Positions 42,617 to 55,460 of a stretch of 64,000 nt of DNA are shown one piece after another. Position 1 is the first letter of the stretch. Each line of letters starts with the position of its first letter. Position numbers and translations under genes: made by a program. Below the pieces are notes generated by a model that saw only the letters and a list, made by a program, of their open reading frames with translations, had not been told where the DNA came from and made no database searches. Origin of the DNA: Stutzerimonas sp. S1 (lineage in GTDB: Bacteria > Pseudomonadota > Gammaproteobacteria > Pseudomonadales > Pseudomonadaceae); contig NZ_JAOEIY010000010.1 in the NCBI RefSeq assembly GCF_025966695.1, positions 26,704 to 90,703 on the forward strand, written 5' to 3'.

Positions 42617-43441
42617 ATGCAGCAACCCGAGCTCGACAGCCCGCTCGATACCAGCCAGCCCGGCGAGCAGCTGCGGCTGGCGCTGGTCTATGGTGAAGCG
42701 GTCACCGAGCTGCCGCTGGACCTGTACATCCCGCCCGATGCGCTGGAAGTGTTCCTCGAAGCTTTCGAGGGACCGTTGGACCTGCTGCTCTACCTGATCC
42801 GCAAGCAGAACATCGACATCCTCGACATCCCGGTGGCGGAGATCACCCGCCAGTACATGGGCTATGTCGAACTGATGAAGAGCGTACGCCTCGAACTGGC
42901 GGCCGAGTATCTGGTGATGGCGGCCATGCTCGCCGAGATCAAGTCACGCATGCTGCTGCCGCGCTCGGCCGAAGTAGCGGAAGAAGAGGACGATCCGCGT
43001 GCCGAACTGATCCGCCGCCTGCAGGAATACGAGCGCTTCAAGGCCGCCGCCGAGGACCTCGACGAGCTGCCTCGTGTCGGTCGCGACCTCTACGTGCCGC
43101 GGCTGGATGCCCCGCAAGCCCGTGCGCGCAAGCTGCTGCCGGAGGTCAGTCTGGAGGAACTGCTGGTGTCGATGGCCGAGGTGCTGCGCCGGGCCGACAT
43201 GTTCGAGAGCCACCAGGTGACGCGCGAGGCGTTGTCCACCCGCGAACGCATGAGCGAGGTGCTTGAGCGCCTCAAGGGCGGCAGCTTCGTCCCGTTCGTC
43301 ATGCTGTTCAGCGTCGAGGAAGGGCGTCTTGGTGTCGTCGTGACCTTCATGGCGGTGCTCGAGCTCATCAAGGAATCGCTGGTCGAGCTGGTGCAGAATG
43401 AGCCCTTCGCGCCGATCCATGTGCGCAGCCGTACCGAATAG
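42617..43441 (+). CDS. scpA: Segregation and condensation protein A (ScpA)
   Basis: A 274-residue kleisin subunit of the Smc-ScpAB chromosome-condensin complex. FEGPLDLLLYLIRKQNIDILDIPVAEITRQYMGYVELMK is the N-terminal Smc-neck-binding helix region; LAAEYLVMAAMLAEIKSRMLLPR follows; the C-terminal winged helix (VMLFSVEEGRLGVVVTFMAVLELIKESLVEL) contacts the Smc head. The ATG at 42617 has GGAGAGG just before it; an ATG four codons earlier is part of that site. It is followed by scpB after 20 bp. smc itself is not in the window. Confidence 0.95.
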   Translation: MQQPELDSPLDTSQPGEQLRLALVYGEAVTELPLDLYIPPDALEVFLEAFEGPLDLLLYLIRKQNIDILDIPVAEITRQYMGYVELMKSVRLELAAEYLVMAAMLAEIKSRMLLPRSAEVAEEEDDPRAELIRRLQEYERFKAAAEDLDELPRVGRDLYVPRLDAPQARARKLLPEVSLEELLVSMAEVLRRADMFESHQVTREALSTRERMSEVLERLKGGSFVPFVMLFSVEEGRLGVVVTFMAVLELIKESLVELVQNEPFAPIHVRSRTE

Positions 43442-43461
43442 AGCAACCCCAGGAGCCTCCC

Positions 43462-44226
43462 GTGGACCTTTCCGATCCCAAGGATCTTGCTTCGCTGCTT
43501 GAAGCCTTCCTGCTCGCCTCCGGCAAACCGCAGTCGCTCGAGCGCCTGGGCGAGCTATTCGAGGAAGCCGAACGACCGTCTTCCGCGCAGCTGAAAAAGG
43601 CCCTCGAGGTGCTCGAGAAGTCCTGCAAGGGGCGCGCCTTCGAGCTGAAGGAAGTCGCCAGCGGCTACCGCCTGCAGGTCCGTGAGCGCTTCGCACCCTG
43701 GGTCGGGCGGCTGTGGGAAGAGCGTCCGCAGCGCTATTCGCGCGCCTTGCTGGAGACCTTGGCGCTGATTGCCTATCGTCAGCCGATCACCCGCGGCGAG
43801 ATCGAAGACATTCGCGGCGTGGCGGTAAACAGCCAGATCGTCAAGACGCTGCTGGAGCGCGAATGGATTCGCGTGGTCGGCCATCGCGACGTGCCGGGGC
43901 GGCCGGCGATGTTCGCCACCACCAAGCAGTTTCTCGACCATTTCAACCTGCACAACCTCGATCAGCTGCCGCCACTGGCGGTGCTGCGTGAGATGGAGCC
44001 CGAGTTGCGACCATTGCTCGACGACGAGGACGCCGCGGTGCCCGCCGCACTGCAGGCGCGCGCCGATCTGGCCAACGATGAGCCGGAGGCAGTCGCCCCC
44101 CGCGAGCAACCGAGTTTCCGCAGCCTGCTGGCCGAACTGGACAGCATGGAACAGGGACTCAAGACCGATTTCGATGACTTGCTAGAGCCCGAGACATCGT
44201 CGAGCGAGGACGAGCCCGGCCCGTGA
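43462..44226 (+). CDS. scpB: Segregation and condensation protein B (ScpB), GTG start
   Basis: A 254-residue winged-helix dimer that binds Scp[39 protein letters not shown] and the motif [41 protein letters not shown] identify it, followed by [23 protein letters not shown]. The last 80 residues (from about 175) are acidic and probably disordered. The GTG at 43462 has AGGAG 7 nt upstream. It ends the trpS-scpA-scpB run; the sugar cluster begins 301 bp later. Confidence 0.95.
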   Translation: MDLSDPKDLASLLEAFLLASGKPQSLERLGELFEEAERPSSAQLKKALEVLEKSCKGRAFELKEVASGYRLQVRERFAPWVGRLWEERPQRYSRALLETLALIAYRQPITRGEIEDIRGVAVNSQIVKTLLEREWIRVVGHRDVPGRPAMFATTKQFLDHFNLHNLDQLPPLAVLREMEPELRPLLDDEDAAVPAALQARADLANDEPEAVAPREQPSFRSLLAELDSMEQGLKTDFDDLLEPETSSSEDEPGP

Positions 44227-44527
44227 ACGTCGCCGACCGCGACGTGCCCTCCAGCTGAATCGGGTTCTGCTTTCGCGCGGTTCTTGCACCGAAAAACGCC
44301 AAGCCGGGAGCCGCGATGAGCGAGCTGTCCGCTCAGCCTCCTGCAACAGAATCGCCGGCCGACGAAACGTCGTCCCACCCCCGCGGTCGAACAGCCCGGC
44401 GTGCGACGGCGATTGTGCGGGCGGGCGATCGTTCGCCGGTTTCCGTGCCGGCGTCGGCGTGTACCGCAGCCAGGCCATAGATGGTTTATGGTTGTCGAAG
44501 AACAACATCGGGCAGCAGGAGAAAGGC
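44227..44527. other. 301-bp region between scpB and edd
   Basis: No gene seen. The first half is GC-rich with no clear terminator for scpB. The second half should hold the edd promoter; an interrupted palindrome GTTGT-N6-ACAAC (44491-44506) lies 21 bp before the edd ATG. In P. aeruginosa a divergent gap gene lies next to edd as I recall; nothing like it can be read here on either strand. Confidence 0.6.
44491..44506. promoter_or_regulatory. HexR-like inverted repeat upstream of edd
   Basis: GTTGT (44491-44495) and ACAAC (44502-44506) form a perfect dyad with a 6-base centre. HexR sites in Pseudomonas putida are described as TTGT, 7-8 bases, ACAA; here the spacing is one or two bases shorter. 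It lies where a repressor of edd would act, but hexR is not in the window. Confidence 0.4.
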
Positions 44528-46353
<1,826 letters not shown>

Positions 46354-46357
<4 letters not shown>

Positions 46358-47316
46358 AGACGGCACTGGTCGGCGATATCGGCGGTACCAATGCGCGCTT
46401 CGCCCTCTGGCGCGATCAGCGCGTCGAGCAGATCCGCGTGCTGCCCACGGCGGATTACGCCTGTCCCGAGCTGGCGATCCGCGCCTACCTGGCGGCGGTC
46501 GGCCAGCCGCTGGAAACGCTCGAGGCGGTCTGCCTGGCATGCGCCGGGCCGGTGGGCGGCGATGTGTTCCGCTTCACCAATAACCATTGGCAGCTCAGCC
46601 GCGCGGCGTTCTGTGCGGACCTCGGGCTTGCGCAGCTGCTGCTGATCAATGACTTCACCGCCATGGCGCTGGGCATGACGCGCCTGCATGAGGGCGAACG
46701 CATCACGGTTTGTCCAGGCGAGCCCGAACCCGGCCGGCCACGTCTGGTCATAGGGCCTGGCACGGGCCTGGGTGTCGCCACGCTGTTGCCGCTGCAGGGC
46801 GGCGGCTGGCGTGCGCTGCCGGGCGAGGGCGGGCACATCTGCCTGCCGGTTGGCAGCGAGCGCGAGGCCGCGATCTGGGCCCATCTGCACCGTCAGCTCG
46901 GTCACGTGAATGCCGAGGCGGTGCTCAGCGGGCCGGGGCTGCTGGCGTTGTACCGCGCCAGCTGCGGGCTGGATGGTCGCGCGGTGACGGTCGATTCGCC
47001 GGCTGCGGTCACCGCCGCTGCACTGGCGGGCGAGCCCTATGCGGTCGAGGTGCTGCAGCAGTTCTGCCGCTGGCTCGGGCGTGTGGCCGGCGACAACGTG
47101 CTGACCCTGGGCGCGCGGGGTGGGGTGTACATCGTCGGTGGGGTGGTGCCACGCTTTGCCGAGTTCTTCCTCGCCAGCGATTTCCAGCAGAGCCTGCGTG
47201 ACAAGGGGCGCATGAGCGGCTATTTCGATCAGCTGCCGGTGTGGCTGGTGACCGCGCCGTATCCGGGGCTGGAAGGTGCTGGCGTCGCCCTGCAACCATT
47301 GTTGGAGGGCGCCTGA
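46354..47316 (+). CDS. glk: Glucokinase, GTG start
   Basis: A 320-residue ATP-dependent kinase making glucose-6-phosphate. [14 protein letters not shown] binds phosphate; [23 protein letters not shown] (with the catalytic Asp) and [14 protein letters not shown] are typical of bacterial Glk, and [11 protein letters not shown] matches the family motif. The start is GTG at 46354, inside the edd stop (4-base overlap GTGA), with GGAGG 7 nt upstream; a frame open to 46213 is only edd antisense context. It lies between edd and gltR. Confidence 0.95.
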
Positions 47317-47374
47317 GGCGCGGCACCAGGGACGCAACCGGGTGACCGGATAACAACAAGAAAAGGGATGCGAT

Positions 47375-48097
47375 GTGAGTCAGACGGGAAAACAGCTGCT
47401 GCTGGTCGACGACGATCAGGAAATTCGCGAGCTTCTACAGGCCTACCTCAGCCGCTCCGGCTTCCAGGTGCGTACCGTGGCCGATGGCGCGGCGTTCCGC
47501 CAGGCGCTGTGTGAGCAGCCGGCGGATCTGGTGATCCTCGACGTGATGCTGCCCGACGAGGACGGCTTCAGCCTCTGTCGCTGGGTGCGCGAACACGAAC
47601 GCCTGGCCTCGATGCCGATCATCATGCTCACCGCCAGTTCCGACGAAGCCGATCGGGTGATCGGCCTGGAACTCGGCGCCGACGACTATCTCGGCAAGCC
47701 ATTCAGCCCGCGTGAACTGCTGGCGCGGATCAAGGCGCTGTTGCGCCGGGTGAGTTTCGCTCAGGAGCGCGGCAGCGATGTGCTGGCCTTCGATGACTGG
47801 CGGCTCGACATGGTCAGCCATCGTCTGTTCCATGCCGATGGCGAGGAGGTGTTCCTCTCCGGCGCCGATTTCGCCCTGCTGAAACTGTTTCTCGACCATC
47901 CGCAGCAGATTCTCGACCGCGACACCATCGCCAACGCCACCCGCGGCCGCGAGGTGATGCCGCTCGAGCGCATCGTCGACATGGCGGTCAGTCGCCTGCG
48001 GCAGCGCCTGCGCGATACCGGCAAGTCGCCGCGGCTGATCCGCACCGTGCGTGGCTGCGGCTATCTGCTGGCGGCCCAGGTGACGTCGCAATCATGA
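47375..48097 (+). CDS. gltR: Response regulator GltR/GtrR of glucose uptake, GTG start
   Basis: 240 residues. Receiver domain with acidic pocket LVDDDQE, phospho-acceptor Asp56 (LVILDVMLPDEDGFSL), Thr in IMLTASSDE and Lys in YLGKPFSPREL; OmpR-type winged helix at the C-terminus (VDMAVSRLRQRLRDTGKSPRLIRTVRGCGYLL). In Pseudomonas the homologue controls glucose transport, porin and gts genes. The GTG at 47375 follows AAAAGGG; the ATG at 47373 is followed at once by a stop and another frame. It overlaps gtrS by 4 bp (coupled). Confidence 0.93.
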   Translation: MSQTGKQLLLVDDDQEIRELLQAYLSRSGFQVRTVADGAAFRQALCEQPADLVILDVMLPDEDGFSLCRWVREHERLASMPIIMLTASSDEADRVIGLELGADDYLGKPFSPRELLARIKALLRRVSFAQERGSDVLAFDDWRLDMVSHRLFHADGEEVFLSGADFALLKLFLDHPQQILDRDTIANATRGREVMPLERIVDMAVSRLRQRLRDTGKSPRLIRTVRGCGYLLAAQVTSQS

Positions 48098-49563
48098 ATT
48101 TGCGGACCGGGCGGCGCCGGTTGTTGCCGGTGCCGCGCTCGCTGCTGGGACGCATGCTGGCACTGACCCTGCTGGCGGTATTGCTCGCCCAGGGACTGTC
48201 GAGTCTGATCTGGCTGTCGCAACTGCGCGCCAGCCAGACCGAAGGCCTGACCACCACCGCGCGCAGCCTGGCGCAGTCGATGGCCGCCAGCGTCGGCTAC
48301 TTCCGGTCGCTGCCGCTGGGGTATCGGCCGCTGGTGCTCGATCAGCTGCGCAGCATGGGCGGCACGCGTTTCTTCGTTTCGCTCAACGACCGGCCGTTGC
48401 AAATGCAGATCCTGCCTGAAACGCCGCGCAAGCGGCTGGTGCTCGGCGAAGTCGATCGGGTGCTGCGCCAGCGCCTCGGCAGCGCGGTGGACCTGACGGT
48501 CGAGTTCGTCAGCCCGGAAGATCTGCGCATCTTCAACAGCGGCATCGCGCTCGACGAGCTGCCGCGCTCCTGGGCGCACTACGCGCTGAGTTTCGAACCG
48601 CTGGCGCCGCCGGTGCTGGTGACGCAGATCCAGATCGCGCCCGGTGAGTGGCTGTACCTCGCCACCCTGATGCCGGCGCCGTACGTCAGCCTGGAGGACG
48701 AGGGGCTGCCGGTGCAGCAGCTGTGGTTCATCGTGCTCACCACGGTCTTTCTGCTGTCGTTCATCGGCCTGCTGGTGCGCTGGCAGAGCCGTCCGCTCAA
48801 ACGTCTGGCCAAGGCCGCGCGCGACATGGCGGTGGGCGGGGAGATGCGTCCGCTGGCCGAGGTGGGAGCCAGCGAGGTGGTGGAGGTCAGCCGCGCCTTC
48901 AACAGCATGCGCGAGCGTATCAACCGTTACCTGAGCGAGCGGGGCCAGCTGTTCAGCGCGATTTCCCATGACCTGCGCACGCCCATCACCCGCCTGCGTC
49001 TGCGCGTCGAACTGCTCGACGATGAAGCCGTGCAGGCCAAGTTCAGCCGCGACCTCGACGAGCTGGAGCTGCTGGTCAAGGGCGCCTTGCAGTGCGTAAA
49101 GGACACCGACATCCACGAGAACATCGAGGCGGTCGATCTGAACGTGCTGCTCGAACATATCGTCGAGCCCTATCAGGCCAGTGACCCTGACTGTGTGACG
49201 CTCGCCGGCCGCGCGCTACTGCCATATCCGGGCAAGCCGCTGGCGCTCAAGCGCTGTATCGGCAACCTGCTGGACAACGCGCTGAAGTACGGTGGGCGTG
49301 CCCATCTGCGTCTGGAGGACAGTGCCGAGCTGCTGGTGCTGCATGTCGACGACGAGGGCCCGGGTGTGCCGGAACAGCGCCTGGAGCAGGTATTCGAGCC
49401 GCACGTGCGGCTGTCCGGCCAGCAGCAGGGCTACGGCCTGGGCCTGGGTATCGCCCGCAACATCGCCCACGCCCACGGTGGCGAGCTGAGCATGCGCAAC
49501 CTGCCGGAAGGCGGCCTGCGGGTCACCCTGACGCTGCCGCGCCAGGCCTGCAGCGATGACTGA
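48094..49563 (+). CDS. gtrS: Sensor histidine kinase GtrS
   Basis: A 489-residue membrane kinase partner of GltR. Helix 1 (about 19-43), a periplasmic sensor of about 165 residues, helix 2 (about 208-228), HAMP, phospho-accepting His292 (FSAISHDLRTPITRLRLRVELL), N box (CIGNLLDNALKYGG), G1 (DDEGPGVPEQ) and G2 (GYGLGLGIARNIAHAHGG). In P. aeruginosa and P. putida this kinase senses 2-ketogluconate and 6-phosphogluconate. It starts inside the gltR end and is followed, after 161 bp, by gtsA, the first gene of the transport operon it probably controls. Confidence 0.93.
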   Translation: MNLRTGRRRLLPVPRSLLGRMLALTLLAVLLAQGLSSLIWLSQLRASQTEGLTTTARSLAQSMAASVGYFRSLPLGYRPLVLDQLRSMGGTRFFVSLNDRPLQMQILPETPRKRLVLGEVDRVLRQRLGSAVDLTVEFVSPEDLRIFNSGIALDELPRSWAHYALSFEPLAPPVLVTQIQIAPGEWLYLATLMPAPYVSLEDEGLPVQQLWFIVLTTVFLLSFIGLLVRWQSRPLKRLAKAARDMAVGGEMRPLAEVGASEVVEVSRAFNSMRERINRYLSERGQLFSAISHDLRTPITRLRLRVELLDDEAVQAKFSRDLDELELLVKGALQCVKDTDIHENIEAVDLNVLLEHIVEPYQASDPDCVTLAGRALLPYPGKPLALKRCIGNLLDNALKYGGRAHLRLEDSAELLVLHVDDEGPGVPEQRLEQVFEPHVRLSGQQQGYGLGLGIARNIAHAHGGELSMRNLPEGGLRVTLTLPRQACSDD

Positions 49564-49724
49564 AACGCGCCGTCTCCGTGGCGCGTGACATTCCACCGAG
49601 GTTTGTAACCGGACGGTGACCATTGCCTATCCCTTCGTTACCCAGCGCCCCTTGCGGCGCGCATAGACTCGGATCAACGCAAGCGACCACGCCTTGCCTG
49701 ATAAAAACAAGAAGGTGCCCAGAC

Positions 49725-50972
49725 ATGAAAGCGATTCATCAGCTCGCCCTTTCCATTTCCCTCGCCTTGCCGCTCGCCGCCCATGCTGGCGAGGTCGAGG
49801 TGCTGCACTGGTGGACTTCCGGTGGCGAAAAGCGCGCCGCCGACACGCTGCAGAAACTGGTCGAGAAAAAAGGCCACAGCTGGCGTGATTTCGCCGTGGC
49901 CGGAGGCGGCGGCGAGGCGGCCATGACGGTCTTGAAAACCCGTGCCGTGTCCGGTAATCCACCGGCGGCCGCGCAGATCAAGGGGCCGGACATCCAGGAA
50001 TGGGGTGAGCTGGGCCTGTTGGCCAACCTCGACGAAACCGCCAAGGCGGGCAAGTGGGAAGAGCTGCTGCCCGAGCAGGTGACCAGGATCATGCAGTACG
50101 ACGGCTCCTACGTGGCCGTGCCGGTCAACGTGCACCGGGTCAACTGGCTGTGGATCAACCCCGAGGTGTTCGAGAAGGCTGGCGCCACGCCGCCGAAGAC
50201 CCTCGACGAATTCTTCGCCGCGGCCGACAAGCTCAAGGCTGCCGGCTTCATCCCGGTCGCCCACGGCGGCCAGCCCTGGCAGGACGGCACCGTGTTCGAG
50301 GACTTCGTGCTGAGCATTCTCGGCCCGGAGGATTACCACAAGGCCTTCGTCGAGCTGGACGAGGACACGCTCACCGGCGAGAAGATGGTCCAGGCGTTCG
50401 CCGCACTGAAGAAGCTGCGCGGCTACATCGATGCCGATGCCGCTGGCCGCGAATGGAACCGCGCCACCGGTATGGTCATCGACGGCAAGGCCGGCATGCA
50501 GATCATGGGCGACTGGGCCAAGAGCGAATTCACCGCCGCCAACCAGGTGGCCGGCAAGGACTACCAGTGCCTGCCGTTCCCCGGCACCCAGGGCAGCTTC
50601 GCCTACAACATCGACTCGTTGGCCATGTTCAAACTCAACGACGAGGAAAACCGCAAGGCCCAGGAAGACCTGGCGCGTACGGTGCTGGAGCCGGAGTTCC
50701 AGAAGTTCTTCAACCAGAACAAAGGCTCGATCCCGGTTCGCCAGGACATGGACATGAGCGAGTTCGACGCCTGCGCGCAGCAGTCGATGAAGGACTTCAA
50801 GTCGGCCGCGCAGGGCAGCGGCTTGCAGCCCAGCCTGACCCATGGCATGGCGGCTTCGAGCTATGTGCAGGGCGCGGTGTTCGACGTCGTGACCAACTTC
50901 TTCAACGACCCCAAGGCCGACCCGCAAAAGGCGGCCAAGCAACTGGCGGCGGCGATCCAGGCCGTGCAGTAA
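49725..50972 (+). CDS. gtsA: Glucose ABC transporter, periplasmic binding protein
   Basis: A 415-residue carbohydrate-binding protein (SBP family 1) with signal peptide [20 protein letters not shown] (likely cleaved after AHA) and the conserved opening [60 protein letters not shown] and [13 protein letters not shown] match the Gts/mannitol-type glucose-binding proteins of Pseudomonas. It delivers glucose to GtsBC in the inner membrane. The ATG at 49725 follows AAGGTG. A gap of 109 bp separates it from gtsB, usual where the binding protein is produced in excess. Confidence 0.95.
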   Translation: MKAIHQLALSISLALPLAAHAGEVEVLHWWTSGGEKRAADTLQKLVEKKGHSWRDFAVAGGGGEAAMTVLKTRAVSGNPPAAAQIKGPDIQEWGELGLLANLDETAKAGKWEELLPEQVTRIMQYDGSYVAVPVNVHRVNWLWINPEVFEKAGATPPKTLDEFFAAADKLKAAGFIPVAHGGQPWQDGTVFEDFVLSILGPEDYHKAFVELDEDTLTGEKMVQAFAALKKLRGYIDADAAGREWNRATGMVIDGKAGMQIMGDWAKSEFTAANQVAGKDYQCLPFPGTQGSFAYNIDSLAMFKLNDEENRKAQEDLARTVLEPEFQKFFNQNKGSIPVRQDMDMSEFDACAQQSMKDFKSAAQGSGLQPSLTHGMAASSYVQGAVFDVVTNFFNDPKADPQKAAKQLAAAIQAVQ

Positions 50973-51081
50973 CGCTGCGGGCGGACCGTTCCGCCCGGTT
51001 CCCGAAACGTGCGTCCCCGGTACATGCCTTGGCATGTGTCGCGGGCGCCGACATCCCGGATTTCCACGAGGGGTCACACCC

Positions 51082-51999
51082 ATGAGCTCCATCGCGCTTC
51101 AAGCCAGGCCCGCCAAGGCTTCGCCGCTCGACGCCCTGCAGCGCTGGCTGCCCAAGCTGGTGCTGGCGCCGAGCATGCTGATCGTGCTGGTCGGCTTCTA
51201 CGCCTACATCGGCTGGACCTTCCTGCTGTCGTTCACCAACTCGCGCTTCATGCCCAGCTACAAATGGGCCGGCCTGCAACAGTACGAGCGCCTGTGGGAC
51301 AACGATCGCTGGTGGGTCGCCAGCCAGAACCTGCTGGTGTTCGGCGGCCTGTTCATCGCCATCAGCCTGCTCATCGGCGTGGTGCTCGCCGTGTTGCTGG
51401 ACCAGCGCATTCGCCGCGAGGGGCTGATCCGCACCATCTACCTGTACCCGATGGCACTGTCGATGATCGTCACCGGCACCGCCTGGCAATGGCTGCTCAA
51501 TCCCGGCCTGGGTCTGGACAAGCTGCTGCGCGACTGGGGCTGGGAGGGCTTTCGCTTCGATTGGCTGGTTGATCCGGACCGGGTCATCTACTGCCTAGTG
51601 ATCGCCGCCGTCTGGCAGGCCTCGGGCTTCGTCATGGCGCTGTTCCTCGCCGGTTTGCGCAGCGTCGATCAGTCGATCATCCGCGCCGCCCAGGTGGACG
51701 GCGCGAGCCTGCCGACCATCTACCTGCGCATCGTGCTGCCGAGCCTGCGCCCGGTGTTCTTCAGTGCGCTGATGATTCTTGCCCACATCGCGATCAAGAG
51801 CTTCGACCTGGTGGCGGCGATGACCGCCGGCGGGCCGGGTTACTCCAGCGACCTGCCGGCGATGTTCATGTACGCCCACACCTTCACCCGCGGCCAGATG
51901 GGCCTGGGTGCGGCGAGCGCCATGCTGATGCTCGGCGCGGTGATGGCGATCATCGTGCCGTACCTGTATTCCGAGCTGAGGACCAAGCGCCATGTCTGA
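51082..51999 (+). CDS. gtsB: Glucose ABC transporter, permease 1
   Basis: A 305-residue inner-membrane permease of the MalF type with about six helices. The EAA loop for ATPase contact is IIRAAQVDGASLPTIYLRIVLPSLRPV. It starts at ATG 51082 behind GAGGGG; the 16 extra codons up to 51034 include a Cys/Arg-rich stretch without a ribosome site. It pairs with gtsC, which overlaps it by 8 bp. Confidence 0.95.
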   Translation: MSSIALQARPAKASPLDALQRWLPKLVLAPSMLIVLVGFYAYIGWTFLLSFTNSRFMPSYKWAGLQQYERLWDNDRWWVASQNLLVFGGLFIAISLLIGVVLAVLLDQRIRREGLIRTIYLYPMALSMIVTGTAWQWLLNPGLGLDKLLRDWGWEGFRFDWLVDPDRVIYCLVIAAVWQASGFVMALFLAGLRSVDQSIIRAAQVDGASLPTIYLRIVLPSLRPVFFSALMILAHIAIKSFDLVAAMTAGGPGYSSDLPAMFMYAHTFTRGQMGLGAASAMLMLGAVMAIIVPYLYSELRTKRHV

Positions 52000-52834
52000 C
52001 TTCGCGCAACCGCGCCTGACCCTCGGGCGCCTGACCATCCACGCCACGCTGCTGCTGGCCTGCGCCGTCTACCTGATACCGCTGATCGTGATGCTGCTGA
52101 CCAGCTTCAAGACGCCGGAAGACATCCGCACCGGCAACCTGCTGAGCTGGCCGGAAGCGTTCACCGCCATGGGCTGGCTGACCGCCTGGGACAGCGTCGG
52201 TGGTTACTTCTGGAACTCGGTGAAGATCGTCATTCCGGCGGTGCTGATCTCCACCGCGCTCGGCGCCATCAACGGCTACGTGCTGTCGATGTGGCGTTTC
52301 CGCGGCTCGCAGCTGTTCTTCGGCCTGCTGCTGTTCGGCTGCTTCCTGCCGTTCCAGGTGATCCTGCTGCCAGCATCGTTCACCCTCGGCAAGCTCGGTC
52401 TGGCCAATACCACCACCGGCCTGGTGCTGGTGCACGTGGTCTACGGGCTGGCCTTCACCACGCTGTTCTTCCGCAACTTCTACGTCAGCGTGCCGGATGC
52501 GCTGGTGCGGGCAGCGCGGCTCGATGGCGCCGGCTTCTTCACCATCTTCGGGCGGATCCTGCTGCCGATGTCGGTGCCGATCATCATGGTCTGCCTGATC
52601 TGGCAGTTCACCCAGATCTGGAACGACTTCCTCTTCGGCGTGGTGTTCGCCAGTGGCGACACCCAGCCGGTCACCGTGGCGCTGAACAACCTGGTGAACA
52701 CCAGCACCGGCGCCAAGCAATACAACGTCGACATGGCCGCCGCGATGATCGCCGGCCTGCCCACGCTGGTGGTCTACGTGATCGCCGGCAAGTACTTCCT
52801 GCGCGGGCTGACTGCCGGCGCCGTCAAGGGTTGA
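51992..52834 (+). CDS. gtsC: Glucose ABC transporter, permease 2
   Basis: A 280-residue inner-membrane permease of the MalG type with six helices, for example ATLLLACAVYLIPLIVMLLTSFK near the start. The EAA loop is LVRAARLDGAGFFTIFGRILLPMSVPIIMV, followed by the typical WNDFLFG segment. It starts inside the end of gtsB (8-bp overlap), so translation is coupled, and is 13 bp before gtsD. Confidence 0.95.
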   Translation: MSDFAQPRLTLGRLTIHATLLLACAVYLIPLIVMLLTSFKTPEDIRTGNLLSWPEAFTAMGWLTAWDSVGGYFWNSVKIVIPAVLISTALGAINGYVLSMWRFRGSQLFFGLLLFGCFLPFQVILLPASFTLGKLGLANTTTGLVLVHVVYGLAFTTLFFRNFYVSVPDALVRAARLDGAGFFTIFGRILLPMSVPIIMVCLIWQFTQIWNDFLFGVVFASGDTQPVTVALNNLVNTSTGAKQYNVDMAAAMIAGLPTLVVYVIAGKYFLRGLTAGAVKG

Positions 52835-52847
52835 GGAGAACAACAAC

Positions 52848-54071
52848 ATGGCATCCCTGGAACTGCGCAACGTCCAGAAAACCTACGGCAACGCCAAGGT
52901 CGAAACGCTGAAGAACATCGCCCTGAAGATCGATGCGGGAGAGTTCCTGATCCTCGTTGGCCCGTCGGGCTGCGGCAAATCCACCCTGATGAACTGCATC
53001 GCCGGGCTGGAGAACATCACCGGCGGCGAGATTCTGGTCGACGGCGAGGACATCAGCCAGGCCAGTCCGAAGGATCGTGACATCGCCATGGTGTTCCAGT
53101 CCTACGCGCTGTACCCGACCATGAGCGTGCGCGACAACATCGCCTTCGGCCTGAAGATGCGCAAGGTGCCCGCGGCGCAGATTGAGGAGGAGGTAGGCCG
53201 GGTCGCCAAGCTGCTGCAGATCGAGGCGCTGCTCGAGCGCAAGCCGTCGCAGCTATCCGGCGGCCAGCAGCAGCGCGTCGCCATGGGGCGGGCGCTGGCG
53301 CGGCGGCCGAAGATCTATCTGTTCGACGAACCACTGTCGAACCTCGACGCCAAGCTGCGCGTGGAGATGCGCACCGAAATCAAGCTGATGCATCAGCGCC
53401 TGAAGACCACCACCGTGTATGTCACCCACGATCAGATCGAGGCGATGACCCTCGGCGACAAGGTCGCGGTGATGAAGGACGGCGTCGTCCAGCAGTTCGG
53501 CACCCCGCACGAGATCTACAACGACCCGGCCAACCAGTTCGTGGCCAGCTTCATCGGCTCGCCGCCGATGAACTTCGTCCCCGTGCGCCTGCGCCAGCAG
53601 AGCGGGTGTTGGGTCGCCGTGCTCAACAGCGATCAGGCGAGCTGTGAAATTCCGCTGGCGCTGCCGGCCGATGCGCAGTGGCACGCGCGCGACGTGATTC
53701 TCGGCATCCGCCCGGAGCAGATCGGCCTGGCCGACGGCGCGGGCAACGACTGCTCGCTGCGCTGCCAGATCGAGGTGGTCGAGCCCACCGGGCCGGACAC
53801 CCTGGTGTTCTTCAGCCTGAACGAGGTCAAGGCGTCGTGCCGCCTGGCCCCGGACCAGGCCCCGCGCGCCGGGGAAACCGTCGAGCTGCAGTTCGATCCG
53901 CACAAGGTGTTGCTGTTCGATGCGCAGACCGGCGAGCGGCTGGATAACCGTGCTGCCCGCCCAGCGGGCGCCGAGCGGCTCGGTGTGGTCGAGACCTTGC
54001 CGAACGGTCGATCGCCTGGTGAAAGAGGTGGTCTGTACAACAGGCGAGAGCGCAGCGGAATCGCCCGTTAG
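52848..54071 (+). CDS. gtsD: Glucose ABC transporter, ATP-binding protein
   Basis: A 407-residue MalK/UgpC-type ATPase. Walker A GPSGCGKST, Q loop FQSYALYPTMSV, signature LSGGQQQRVAMGRAL, Walker B IYLFDEPLSNLD and switch His in VTHDQIEAMTL are intact; the C-terminal half is the regulatory TOBE/OB domain (HARDVILGIRPEQIGL...FDPHKVLLFDAQTGERL). After ERL (about residue 365) the frame adds some 42 residues, rich in Arg and Gly (PNGRSPGERGG...), where relatives usually have about 20. It drives glucose import by GtsBC. Confidence 0.95.
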   Translation: MASLELRNVQKTYGNAKVETLKNIALKIDAGEFLILVGPSGCGKSTLMNCIAGLENITGGEILVDGEDISQASPKDRDIAMVFQSYALYPTMSVRDNIAFGLKMRKVPAAQIEEEVGRVAKLLQIEALLERKPSQLSGGQQQRVAMGRALARRPKIYLFDEPLSNLDAKLRVEMRTEIKLMHQRLKTTTVYVTHDQIEAMTLGDKVAVMKDGVVQQFGTPHEIYNDPANQFVASFIGSPPMNFVPVRLRQQSGCWVAVLNSDQASCEIPLALPADAQWHARDVILGIRPEQIGLADGAGNDCSLRCQIEVVEPTGPDTLVFFSLNEVKASCRLAPDQAPRAGETVELQFDPHKVLLFDAQTGERLDNRAARPAGAERLGVVETLPNGRSPGERGGLYNRRERSGIAR

Positions 54072-54128
54072 GGCGCGCACATCGGCTCTATCCAGGCAGC
54101 GTTTGTCGCAGTGCTGACCTGCAGATAA

Positions 54129-55388
<1,260 letters not shown>

Positions 55389-55460
55389 TCGGTTGAGCGC
55401 GCAACACTGACGCCGGTCGGCCTTGCGCAACGCGAGGCCGACCGGCGCGTTGGAGGTGTC

